Below, in pieces: positions 27,455-36,322 of a stretch of DNA of 64,000 bases; the stretch's first letter is position 1, and the number at the start of each line of letters is the position of its first letter. This DNA is from Rossellomorea sp. AcN35-11 (GTDB taxonomy: Bacteria; Bacillota; Bacilli; Bacillales; Bacillaceae_B). The notes under the pieces were generated by a model, which was not told where the DNA came from, did not search any database, and worked only from the letters and a program-made list of their open reading frames with translations. Position numbers and translations under genes: made by a program. The stretch lies in assembly GCA_030388825.1 (NCBI GenBank), contig CP128835.1:3280001-3344000 (forward strand), given 5' to 3'.

Positions 27455-27514
27455 ATGGCTTATTTCAATGGACACGTAGCGTTCATCCATCTGATCACAT
27501 ATACATATAAGTAA
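27455..27514 (+). CDS. Possible 19-aa leader peptide
   Basis: ATG 27455 follows GGGAGG at a normal distance and opens a 19-codon frame (MAYFNGHVAFIHLITYTYK) ending 23 bases before the next gene. It could be a leader peptide or a small coat peptide; length and lack of known relatives leave this open. Confidence 0.35.
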   Translation: MAYFNGHVAFIHLITYTYK

Positions 27515-27537
27515 AACAGCAGAAGGAGTCTGTCGAC

Positions 27538-28540
27538 ATGAGACAACTTTCCCCCATCCAGCTGCAGCAGCAGATCATCCATTATAAATCTGAGTTGGAA
27601 AAGTACAAAAGAAAATGTGAAACATTGGAGGACGAATACCTCGCCAAGAAATATACAGCTCTCAAAAAAGAAAATCGTCAATTACAATCCTATATAGATA
27701 CCCGAAATCAGGAACTTACTAGCAAGGAAACCGAAATGAAACAAGAAACATTAAAATATCACTTACTGCTCTCATCACAGGAAAAGGAAATGAAAAAGCT
27801 CCGTTCTTCTTTCAACCAGCTTAAAGAACAACTACAAAAACATACTCTTCAAGTAAGGCATTCAACAAAACAAAATGAATATTTACTTCAAAGAAAAGAG
27901 GCGCAGCAAGGAGAGATTCTCTCATTACAGGAAGAGAACAGTTATCTCAGAGATGAGAATGATTGTTTATGGAGAAGGATAAAAATGTCAGAGAAACAAT
28001 TATATAGAGAAGAAATCGACTCTTGGCAACTTGAAGAACTTCTGAAGGATTTCAAAGAGAAGTTGGATTACAGGACTCAATGTTTCGAAATGGATATTAC
28101 ATTTGCCGATGATGAAAAAAACCGACTCAAGGACATTAATCAATTATTAGAAACGCAGCTGTACTTAACAGAAATCGAATTATACGAAACTCACAAACTC
28201 CAGAAAGAATACGATCTCTACTATAAAAACATCATCCATTTTCAAAAACAAAAACTTTCTGAAGCAGATCAACGCCAAAAGAAGAAGGAATCGTTTCTCC
28301 AACTAAAAGAGAAGGAAATAAAAGAACTACAGCAAGATAAAACAGAATATATCACTGCCCTCAAAAGCGTAAGGGGAAAGCATCCGACAAATGAAAGGGG
28401 AAGTCGTTGCAATCGATAAAGAACCACCCTCTGCAAAAGATACCCTAACAAAATATGAGAATTCCATCCATCACCTTCAATATACGAATGCATTGTTGCT
28501 CCAGGAAATCAATAAAATAAAAAACAAACCGGGTCCCTAA
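27538..28540 (+). CDS. Long coiled-coil protein 3, frameshifted near its end
   Basis: Unrecognised. A charged coiled-coil protein of about 333 residues starts at ATG 27538 (MRQLSPIQLQQQIIHYKS) after AGAAGGAG. As read it stops at 28419, but dropping one G from the G4 run 28373-28376 gives VRESIRQMKGEVVAID and carries the coiled coil on to a stop at 28540. The terminator hairpin begins within the last codons of the extended frame, which supports the longer version. It is like the proteins at 19294 and 24571 in plan (long, soluble, charged heptads) without obvious close sequence identity. A structural role on the spore surface is inferred from company only. Confidence 0.7.
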
Positions 28541-28558
28541 ATAGAAACCGGTTTGTTT
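28522..28558 (+). terminator. Terminator overlapping the end of coiled-coil gene 3
   Basis: AAACAAACCGG (28522-28532) pairs with CCGGTTTGTTT (28548-28558). The stop codon of the frame-corrected gene lies in the loop. Confidence 0.8.
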
Positions 28559-28982
28559 CTATTATATATATTCCTTCACCAGATACACAAAATACATTTT
28601 CTCCTTAGTTGCTATAAACGTGACCTTTTTAAAATAGTGCATGAAACTCCACATCCAATGCTAGTCCAATATCATTATTCTACGTATTAGTTTATCAATG
28701 TTGAAACACTTCAACATTGATTTATCTGAGCCTCTTTATTCAAGGTTGAATAAGTTCGACGTTGGTCATTTTTGTGCTTGAATTCATCAATAATATGACA
28801 GATTAAATACAAAGAGTTTAAAAACGCTGTGATGATTTATTCCTTCCTTCATTGTTAATCATTTATCATTCGCTTTTCTGCATTATTATATTTTACATAT
28901 TTTTACATATATAGGTACCCATCCACTCAATCTATTTATCTTGTACATATGCTTATAGAGTAGAAAAAATATAAAGGTGATG
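28559..28982. other. Non-coding A+T-rich gap upstream of the glycan operon
   Basis: No gene is seen. Short imperfect repeats of GTTGAA and TTCAAC occur at 28698-28760. Promoter-like strings (CATATGCTTA at 28946, TACATAT twice) are present, but none has a convincing partner at the right spacing. Confidence 0.45.
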
Positions 28983-28988
28983 ATGATT

Positions 28989-30266
28989 ATGAAACTGTGT
29001 GTTATGGGACTTGGGTATATTGGCTTACCCACTGCGGTTATGTTTGCACAGCATGGATTAGATGTCGTTGGGGTGGATATTAATGAAAATGTAATAAATC
29101 AATTAAAGAATAGAAGCCTCCACATTGAAGAACCCGGCTTAAAGGATCGCTTCCACTCTGTTATGAATTCAGGGAAGTTGACCGTATCAACCGTCCCAAC
29201 TGAAGCGGATGTATATATTATTGCTGTCCCTACTCCTATTACAAAAGACAAAGAAGCTGATTTATCTTATGTGATCAGTGCTACAGAAGCAATACTACCT
29301 TTCCTAAAAAAGGACAACCTAATTATTCTCGAATCAACTGTACCCCCAAGAACTACTGAGGATATTCTTCTGCCTATACTTTCCCAAACCGGCTATAAAG
29401 TTGGAATAGATTTACTCGTTTCCCATTCTCCAGAAAGAGTGCTTCCAGGAAGATTATTTGAGGAATTGATTGAAAATGATCGCATCGTTGGTGGAATAAA
29501 TGAAGAATCCTGCCTGAAAACCGTATTCCTCTATAAAAAATTTGTAAAAGGAAATATTTATATGACGGATGCAAAGACGGCAGAGATGGTCAAACTTATT
29601 GAGAATACGTATCGTGATGTAAATATTGCATTAGCGAACGAATTGGCTGTAATTGGAGAACAGCTGGACATCAATATTTGGGATGCGATTAAACTTGCCA
29701 ATTATCATCCAAGGGTGAATATTCACTTCCCTGGGCCTGGAGTTGGCGGTCATTGTATTGCAGTGGATCCATGGTTTATTGTTGAAAAATCTCCAGAAAC
29801 ATCCAAATTAATTCATTTATCAAGAACAATAAATGAAACTGCCCCCTCCAGAATAGTAAATATTATTGAACAAACAGTAAAAGACATTGACGATCCTATA
29901 ATCACCCTGTGCGGGCTTGCCTACAAAGGCAATATTGACGATGTTCGAGAAAGCCCTTCACTTGTCATCATGTCTGAACTAATAAAGAAAGGATACAAGC
30001 TTAAATTACATGATCCTCTAGTCAAAGAGAATTTCGCCAACAAATACGTTCATTTTGAGGATGCCATTGATAACACGGATTGCCTGGTTTTTTTAACCAG
30101 ACATGATGGATATTTAAAATTGAATTTAATTGATTACAAAGAAAAGTTCAATCATAGGAATGTTGTTGATACTATCAACTTGTTGAATCATGAAATGTTA
30201 CAAAATGAAGGATTTGACACTTACTTAGTTGGATATAACAATCTTGAAAAGGAGAAAAAGCAATGA
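28989..30266 (+). CDS. UDP-sugar 6-dehydrogenase (UDP-ManNAc / UDP-glucose dehydrogenase family)
   Basis: This protein of 425 residues has the three-domain plan of the nucleotide-sugar dehydrogenases: the NAD motif MGLGYIGLPTAVMFAQHG at the N-terminus, SHSPERVLPGRLFEEL mid-protein, the catalytic cysteine in FPGPGVGGHCIAVDPWF near residue 255, and the C-terminal LAYKGNIDDVRESPS. The GRLFEEL and GGHCIAVDPWF versions resemble UDP-N-acetylmannosamine dehydrogenase (WecC type) more than UDP-glucose dehydrogenase, so the product may be UDP-ManNAcA. I start at ATG 28989 (MKLCVMGLG) after AAAGGTG; ATG 28980, 28983 and GTG 28977 are also in frame. First gene of a tightly coupled operon; its uronate would feed the following glycosyltransferases. 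Confidence 0.9.
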   Translation: MKLCVMGLGYIGLPTAVMFAQHGLDVVGVDINENVINQLKNRSLHIEEPGLKDRFHSVMNSGKLTVSTVPTEADVYIIAVPTPITKDKEADLSYVISATEAILPFLKKDNLIILESTVPPRTTEDILLPILSQTGYKVGIDLLVSHSPERVLPGRLFEELIENDRIVGGINEESCLKTVFLYKKFVKGNIYMTDAKTAEMVKLIENTYRDVNIALANELAVIGEQLDINIWDAIKLANYHPRVNIHFPGPGVGGHCIAVDPWFIVEKSPETSKLIHLSRTINETAPSRIVNIIEQTVKDIDDPIITLCGLAYKGNIDDVRESPSLVIMSELIKKGYKLKLHDPLVKENFANKYVHFEDAIDNTDCLVFLTRHDGYLKLNLIDYKEKFNHRNVVDTINLLNHEMLQNEGFDTYLVGYNNLEKEKKQ

Positions 30267-31858
30267 TTCCATTTTCAAATGTAAAAGTGGCGTGTATTTT
30301 AGACGAATTTTCCTATGAATGTTTTAGGCATGAATGTAAATTCATAAAAGTATATCCTGAAAATTGGCAATCGACACTTATCAGAGAAAAACCAGATATA
30401 TTATTCGTAGAATCTGCTTGGCAAGGAAACGAGTCTAGGTGGCAATATAAAGTTGGAAATTACCAGAATAATGACTTGAGCGACTTAAAATTGTTAACCC
30501 AATGGTGCAAATCACATAATATTCCTACTGTATTCTGGAATAAAGAAGATCCTGTCCATTTTAACTTTTTTATTAAAGCCGCTAAATTGTTTGATTATGT
30601 CTACACTACAGATGAAAATTGTGTTGAAAAGTATAAAACATATTTAGGTCATAACAGGGTACAAACTTTGACATTTGCGGCTCAACCAAAATTACACAAT
30701 CCAATACGTGTCAATGGTTTTAAAGAAAAGAACATTATGTTTGCAGGTAGTTATTATGGGAAGCAGCACCCAGAACGAAATCAAGATGTTCATCTACTTT
30801 TAGATGTTGCTTCAATATATGGGTTAGATATATATGATAGGAATTACAATAAAAATTCTGTATTTAAATTCCCGCAAAAGTATAAGCGTTATATCAGGGG
30901 TTCACTTGAATATCAACAACTCGTTAATCATTGCAAAAAATATAAAATATGCTTAAATGTTAATTCTGTAAAAAATTCAAACACAATGTGTTCCAGAAGA
31001 CTTTTTGAACTACTGGCATCTGGAGTTTCGGTTGTAAGTACAAATTCGAATGCAATTCAAAGCATGTTTAGTAATTTAATTTCAGTAGTTGCCAACAAAA
31101 CTGATGCAAATTTTATTATATCAAGCATTTTAAATAGAGAAGATTGGAGGAAAATAAGAGAAGTTAAAGGTATCAGGTTAATTTACGATCACCACACCTA
31201 CACACACAGAATATATAATATATTAAAAAGTTGTAAGATACCTGTAGAGAACCCGTTCTTTAAAGATATATTAGTGTTAGGATATGCAGATACACTTAAA
31301 AAAGTCGAATTACTTCTTTCTTCATTTAACAAGCAAAATTATAGAAATAAAAAATTGATCATCTTTATAGAAAACTCACTGCCATTGGATAGGTTCAATA
31401 ACATTCATCATAAGGATTATATTGAATTTATCAAAATTACTAACACAAACATTAAATTATCTGATTATTGTAAAGGGAGTACCTTTGCTGCGTTATTCTA
31501 TCCAACGAATTATTATGGACCTCATTATTTAAAAGATTTATATAATGGGGCAATTTACTCTGAAGCATCAATTGTTGGTAAAGCAGGTTATTATCAAAGG
31601 AGATCTACTGGAAATATTGCTTTACTAAATAAAGATGAGCACTTTGTATACAATAAAAATATATTAAATACAGGAAGTATAATAAAACATGAATTCATTG
31701 AAACTTCTCAATTGACTCTGACAGACTTATTAAATCTCAAAAGTTTCAGGAATAAAATTGTAGATCAAATATGCTTTTCTATAGATCCATACAATTTCAT
31801 TAATAGTGAAAAAGACATCAACAACGAGTATCAAATAATTGATAAAGTGAAAGTTTAA
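30263..31858 (+). CDS. CgeB-like glycosyltransferase (group 1)
   Basis: This 531-residue protein overlaps the dehydrogenase gene by the ATGA junction. Its N-terminal half fits the DUF3880/CgeB type: LDEFSYECFRHECKFI, then LFVESAWQGNESRWQYKVGN near residue 50, and TVFWNKEDPVHFNFFI near 95. The GT-B end is CSRRLFELLASGVSVVSTNS near residue 245. The last 180 residues form an extra domain (ILVLGYADTLKKVELLLSSF). CgeB proteins are spore-maturation glycosyltransferases acting on the outermost spore layer in B. subtilis, and this is the strongest link of the operon to sporulation. The sugar is unknown. Base composition is clearly A+T-richer than in the flanking core genes. Confidence 0.8.
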   Translation: MIPFSNVKVACILDEFSYECFRHECKFIKVYPENWQSTLIREKPDILFVESAWQGNESRWQYKVGNYQNNDLSDLKLLTQWCKSHNIPTVFWNKEDPVHFNFFIKAAKLFDYVYTTDENCVEKYKTYLGHNRVQTLTFAAQPKLHNPIRVNGFKEKNIMFAGSYYGKQHPERNQDVHLLLDVASIYGLDIYDRNYNKNSVFKFPQKYKRYIRGSLEYQQLVNHCKKYKICLNVNSVKNSNTMCSRRLFELLASGVSVVSTNSNAIQSMFSNLISVVANKTDANFIISSILNREDWRKIREVKGIRLIYDHHTYTHRIYNILKSCKIPVENPFFKDILVLGYADTLKKVELLLSSFNKQNYRNKKLIIFIENSLPLDRFNNIHHKDYIEFIKITNTNIKLSDYCKGSTFAALFYPTNYYGPHYLKDLYNGAIYSEASIVGKAGYYQRRSTGNIALLNKDEHFVYNKNILNTGSIIKHEFIETSQLTLTDLLNLKSFRNKIVDQICFSIDPYNFINSEKDINNEYQIIDKVKV

Positions 31859-31871
31859 AGAGGTGGTGACT

Positions 31872-33008
31872 TTGAATAGAATGAGGAAAATAGCGATATA
31901 TGCAGAAATAGATTTAAATATTATAGATGGGTCCTCCATTTGGTTAGTATCCTTAGCTGAAATGCTACTACAAGATAATAACAATTCCGTTAAAGTAATA
32001 GTATATAAATCAATTAAAAATAAACAATTGATAAATCCTTTGTTGAAATACAAAAATTTCCATATGGTAGACAATCACCCTACAGGTAAATTAACCCAAA
32101 TAGGTGCACTTCAGCAAATAGATTTACTATTTAGTAAAGAGAAATTTGACTTGTTAATTGTAAGAGGGTTCAATTTCTCAAAATTTTTAGTGAGTAATTC
32201 TAACGATCTAATAAGAAACAAGGTTTGGTTTTACTTTACAGATTTCCCTACGTCGCAGTCAAATAAAGACGATATAGAACAATTTAAGCGGATTCTTAAG
32301 TTTTCCAACAAGATTCTATGTCAAACAAATGAACTGTTACAATATTACAAACAAAAATTGAATACCAATGATAACAATTTCCTTTTACTCCCACCTTTAC
32401 TCCCTAAAATTCATACAACTTCAAACACTTCAATTCTTATTAACAATCAAATAATATATGCCGGAAAGTTATCCCCATATTGGATGATGCCAAATATGAT
32501 TTTTGCTTTCAACAAAATTAAAGACCCTAAATTGAAATTTTTAATAATCGGAAATAAATTTCATAATCACCCGTATAAAGAAAATTATAAGGAAATGGTA
32601 AAAAAAGCATTTAGTTCGAACACAAATATTAAATGGATTGAGAGTGCCTCTCGAGAAGAAGTATTTAGAAACATTAAAGAGAGTTATATCGGTATTTCAT
32701 GGAGAGATTCTTCTTTAGATCATTCAATGGAGATATCCACTAAAGTATTGGAATATGGTTTGTTTCATAAACCAGTTATATTAAATCGAACTAAACTTCA
32801 TGAAAATTTATTTGGTACTGATTATCCATTGTACGCCAATTCTGAACTTGAATTCATAAAAAAAATCAAATTAGCATTTGACAATAAAGATATATATAAT
32901 CTTGTTGCTGAGCGCATCCATCAAGTAAGTTTAAGACACACATTTGATTCCGTTTATCAAAAAATTCTGCCTCACATAAAAGGATCTTCAAGAGGTGAAA
33001 ATCAATGA
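31872..33008 (+). CDS. Group-1 (GT-B) glycosyltransferase
   Basis: This protein of 378 residues has weak N-terminal similarity and a recognisable GT-B C-terminal half: IIYAGKLSPYWMMPNMIFAF near residue 196, then a nucleotide-sugar region ending in DHSMEISTKVLEYGLFHKPV, where the conserved glutamate of group-1 enzymes sits near residue 290. The start is ambiguous (GTG 31863, GTG 31866, TTG 31872); AGAGGTGG is best spaced for TTG 31872. It follows the CgeB-like gene directly and overlaps the next by ATGA. A+T-rich; acceptor unknown. Confidence 0.75.
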   Translation: MNRMRKIAIYAEIDLNIIDGSSIWLVSLAEMLLQDNNNSVKVIVYKSIKNKQLINPLLKYKNFHMVDNHPTGKLTQIGALQQIDLLFSKEKFDLLIVRGFNFSKFLVSNSNDLIRNKVWFYFTDFPTSQSNKDDIEQFKRILKFSNKILCQTNELLQYYKQKLNTNDNNFLLLPPLLPKIHTTSNTSILINNQIIYAGKLSPYWMMPNMIFAFNKIKDPKLKFLIIGNKFHNHPYKENYKEMVKKAFSSNTNIKWIESASREEVFRNIKESYIGISWRDSSLDHSMEISTKVLEYGLFHKPVILNRTKLHENLFGTDYPLYANSELEFIKKIKLAFDNKDIYNLVAERIHQVSLRHTFDSVYQKILPHIKGSSRGENQ

Positions 33009-34006
33009 TCAAATTGTTAATAGCTGGCCATGACTTAAAATTCACAAAAGAAATTATCGATTACTTTAACAATCACCCCCGATTTGAACTCAAGATTGAT
33101 AAATGGAGTGGACACGAGAAACATGATATCAAAAAAAGTACTCAGTTACTTCAATGGGCAGATATCATCTTTTGTGAATGGGGTCTAGGTAATTCTGTAT
33201 GGTACTCTCAACATAAACTCCAAAAGCAACTATTGATTATTAGAATGTTAGGACAAGAAAGAATGTCTCAACTTACCCAAAAGATACTGTGGGAAAGAGT
33301 CGATAAAGTGATCTATGTGTCTTCACATTTAAGAAAAATAATCGAATCAAAGAATAAGATACCTTCTAATTTAGGTAAAGTAATTCCCAATGTAGTAGAC
33401 ACTAGCAAATTTACAAACAAGAAAATCAATAGTTCAATATACAATATAGGAATTATCGGATTCGTACCCAAACTAAAGAGATTAGACATAGCTTTAAATA
33501 TTTTTGAAGAGCTATGGAAATATGATGCAAGGTACAAATTATTTATAAAAGGGAAACAGCCAATGGAATATAATTGGTTATGGAGAAATAACCAAGAAAG
33601 AAAATATTATGAAGATATTTTTAAAAGGATTAAAATATCTCCTTGGAGAAATAGTGTTTTTTTTGATGGATGGGACAATGATGTACCTTCATGGTTAAAT
33701 AAGATTGGCTATATTCTATCCACAAGTGATTTTGAAAGCTTTCATTTATCAGTTTCAGAAGGCATGGCCTCGGGTGCAGTACCTGTTATAAGAAACTGGG
33801 AAGGTGCATCAAACATATACCCTACTCAGTTTATTTATAACAATATTCATGAGGCAGTAGCGTTGATTAAAAATCAAAGTTCTCATAAAAATGTAGAACA
33901 AATTCTTATGCAACATGTTAAGAATAACTTTGACAAAAACATGATTGTTACTATGATAGAAGACATCTTCACAAAACTCTTTTTAGAGAGGAAGTCTAAC
34001 ACATGA
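33005..34006 (+). CDS. Group-1 (GT-B) glycosyltransferase
   Basis: This 333-residue protein overlaps both neighbours by four bases. Marks of the GT4/GT1 clan are KVIYVSSHLRKIIESKNKIP and VIPNVVDTSKF in the middle, YNIGIIGFVPKLKRLDIAL near residue 145, and SDFESFHLSVSEGMASGAVPV near residue 240 with the conserved E in a typical context. It probably adds a sugar to the same polymer or glycoprotein as the neighbouring enzymes. Substrate cannot be deduced; the base composition is as A+T-rich as the rest of the operon. Confidence 0.8.
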   Translation: MIKLLIAGHDLKFTKEIIDYFNNHPRFELKIDKWSGHEKHDIKKSTQLLQWADIIFCEWGLGNSVWYSQHKLQKQLLIIRMLGQERMSQLTQKILWERVDKVIYVSSHLRKIIESKNKIPSNLGKVIPNVVDTSKFTNKKINSSIYNIGIIGFVPKLKRLDIALNIFEELWKYDARYKLFIKGKQPMEYNWLWRNNQERKYYEDIFKRIKISPWRNSVFFDGWDNDVPSWLNKIGYILSTSDFESFHLSVSEGMASGAVPVIRNWEGASNIYPTQFIYNNIHEAVALIKNQSSHKNVEQILMQHVKNNFDKNMIVTMIEDIFTKLFLERKSNT

Positions 34007-35691
34007 GTGAAGGAAGAATTCTTTATAGTTGGCCAGAGGATAAGCAAAAAATAGTTCAGTTTTATAAAGATAAAAAAACAAATTTGCAAATGAAAAAATT
34101 ACAAGATTTGCTTATAAAACCTTTAAATAAGAATAATTATATGTACTCAAGCGAAAATATACTAAAGGGAAATTTCAGCTTCCCTTCCTATGGAACAATA
34201 AATTTCACTAATGGTATTGACTGGGAAAACAAAAGTAAACGATCCAGATCGTTTCTAAGACAATTACATGGACATTTCTTTTTAACAGATTTGATTGCCT
34301 CTTTTACTAAACTCGGAAAAAAGGAATATATCACCTATGGATTTACAATTATTAAAGATTGGATCAGTAAAAATCCTAAACCCATTCCTAAACATAAAAT
34401 GGCATGGAGCGATGAAGTAACTGCTAGAAGATTAGTTATTTGGATCCATTTTTTTGATTGTGCCAGGTGTTTACTAAGCGAAAAGGAAATATCTTTTTTT
34501 TACGAGAACATCTTATTGCATGTTAACTTATTACGAACAGAATCTTTTCATACGACAAATACAAATCATGGTATGTTTCAAGATGAAAGCTTATTAGTCT
34601 TTAGTGAATATTTTAATAATATAAAAGAAAGTAATGAAATAAAAAAGTTAGCAATAAAAAGATTAACAAATTATTTTAATTATATCATTTCCAGTGAAGG
34701 TGTCCATTTAGAACATTCTCCTAGCTACCATCAGGTTATTGCCAATGCCGTATTGCGGTACGCTAAATTTTTCGAAAATAGCCTCGATCATCATTTCTTT
34801 TCTCAAAAATACGATTCACTAGCTGACTATGCCACATATATCATTAAACCTGACGGAAGATGGCCATTAATAGGAGATACATTCTTTAAAGATATTCCCT
34901 CTTCTCATCTTTGGCCACATAACAAATATTATTTATATGCTATTAGTAAAGGACTTAAAGGACTACCTCCACCCTATATAGATAAAGTTTTTCCTCAATC
35001 TGGATATGCAGTGTTTAGAGATGAATGGAAAAAAGGTAGTGGTGGAACTTATTTATTATTTTATGCGGCTTACTATACTAGCTATCATAAGCATTGTGAT
35101 GATTTGTCAATTTGGCTTTACTCAGATGGTGACATTCTTGTTGAAAGTGGACCAAATGGGTATGATTATGAAGACCCTTTCACAAAATATGCTTATTCAT
35201 CATTTTCTCATAATACTTTAATTGTGGATGATACAAGCCTTCCAAGAGTGGACAATAAATTTAATCATGTGAAAATTCAGCAATATAAAATTGGAAAAGA
35301 TTATTCAGAAGTGAAAGGTATAAACAGACGATATGCCGGTGTAGTTCATGAAAGGACAATAAAATATCAAAAAAGTCAGAAATTCATTAAAGTACATGAT
35401 AAAATTATATCAACAAAAATGCACAATTATAAAGTTTTATGGCATTTTGCACCTGATATCGATGTGCAACACAATTCTAATGAAGTTATTTGTTTTAGAA
35501 ATAGTAGAAAAGTAATGAAACTCTCTATTCATTCAAAAAGCAATATTAAAACTCGACTGTTAAGAGGCTCGAAGGACCCCGTACTAGGATGGTTTATTGG
35601 TCAAGATGCAAAAAAAACACCTATCAATACATTAATCATTGAGACAAATGATATTAATTCAGAAATCATTAGTAACCTTCAACTATATTAA
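34003..35691 (+). CDS. Heparinase II/III-like polysaccharide lyase or hydrolase
   Basis: This 562-residue protein has the heparinase II/III plan: an alpha/alpha toroid (WSDEVTARRLVIWIHFFDCA near residue 128; TTNTNHGMFQDESLLVFSEY near 185; EGVHLEHSPSYHQVI near 235) and a beta-sandwich (YTSYHKHCDDLSIWLYSDGD and FSHNTLIVDD). The conserved Asn-His, Tyr and His residues are visible. Family members cleave uronic-acid polymers, in keeping with the UDP-uronate gene heading the operon. No signal peptide is present, so it may act in the cytosol or mother cell, or leave at lysis. Proteins of this kind next to glycosyltransferases may trim or turn over the polymer; this is inference. Confidence 0.85.
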   Translation: MSEGRILYSWPEDKQKIVQFYKDKKTNLQMKKLQDLLIKPLNKNNYMYSSENILKGNFSFPSYGTINFTNGIDWENKSKRSRSFLRQLHGHFFLTDLIASFTKLGKKEYITYGFTIIKDWISKNPKPIPKHKMAWSDEVTARRLVIWIHFFDCARCLLSEKEISFFYENILLHVNLLRTESFHTTNTNHGMFQDESLLVFSEYFNNIKESNEIKKLAIKRLTNYFNYIISSEGVHLEHSPSYHQVIANAVLRYAKFFENSLDHHFFSQKYDSLADYATYIIKPDGRWPLIGDTFFKDIPSSHLWPHNKYYLYAISKGLKGLPPPYIDKVFPQSGYAVFRDEWKKGSGGTYLLFYAAYYTSYHKHCDDLSIWLYSDGDILVESGPNGYDYEDPFTKYAYSSFSHNTLIVDDTSLPRVDNKFNHVKIQQYKIGKDYSEVKGINRRYAGVVHERTIKYQKSQKFIKVHDKIISTKMHNYKVLWHFAPDIDVQHNSNEVICFRNSRKVMKLSIHSKSNIKTRLLRGSKDPVLGWFIGQDAKKTPINTLIIETNDINSEIISNLQLY

Positions 35692-35751
35692 TTGATGAAA
35701 AACTTTAGAGATGACTGCACACCTGTAAAAAAATGTCCTAAGCGGATTGTG

Positions 35752-35784
35752 AATGACCCCTATATTGAGAAGGGGTCATTTTTT
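35752..35784 (+). terminator. Terminator of the glycan operon
   Basis: AATGACCCCT (35752) and AGGGGTCATT (35771) pair, followed by six T. It lies about 60 bases after the lyase gene. Confidence 0.85.
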
Positions 35785-35817
35785 CAATTCCCGCTAATGA
35801 TGATTATATCTGTATTC

Positions 35818-35940
35818 TTATTTCAATGTGTTTTTTAAAAAAGTTGTTACGTTTTTTTCTACATCCACCTCTCGTTCTTCTAGTGTTAGAGTTTTAGAAG
35901 ATGGACGACCAGTTTTTCCTACTCCATTGCCCTTTGATTA
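35818..35940 (-). pseudogene. Possible remnant of a transposase OrfA or HTH protein
   Basis: A stop-free minus-strand stretch of 40 codons reads GKTGRPSSKTLTLEEREVD and EKNVTTFLKNTL. This resembles the linker and leucine-zipper end of IS3-type OrfA proteins (GRPS...LT.EE). It has no start, no partner OrfB and no terminal repeats. The rest of the 35785-36246 gap holds nothing I can call. Confidence 0.25.
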
Positions 35941-36246
35941 AAAGCCACTCATACCCAGTTTTTATCAACTTCTCTCCATTAGTTTAAGCACTTTTCGAAT
36001 TGAACATTTCTTAGATTTAAGCCAAGCTCAATATTGGTTTTGAAGGGACTGTTAGCTAATAGTCAGATACTCTTTTAAAACTGGGTAGCAAGAAATAGAG
36101 CTCTGGTAATCCCAATAAAAGTTGTGAGTAGCTTATAATACCTTTTTTGTAAAAAGTATAGACCTTTTTAATGATAATCAATTTTCCGGTGAAATTTATG
36201 AATCATTATTATTATTAACGGGTTATTCTTTCAAAAACTTGAAAAA

Positions 36247-36288
36247 ACCCAAATATGGGGACCTTTAATCATTGTCCTATATTCGGGT
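36247..36288 (-). terminator. Terminator of the methyltransferase gene
   Basis: ACCCAAATATGGGGAC and GTCCTATATTCGGGT form an imperfect 15-bp stem; six T follow on the minus strand. Confidence 0.65.
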
Positions 36289-36322
36289 GAAGCTAAAAAA
36301 AATTTGTTAATTGGCTTTTAAA

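Noticed and set aside
28940-28960. A sigma-K promoter (CATATGCTTA) for the glycan operon
   Set aside because: The nearest AC lies 19 bases upstream and the -10 is imperfect, so I do not claim it.
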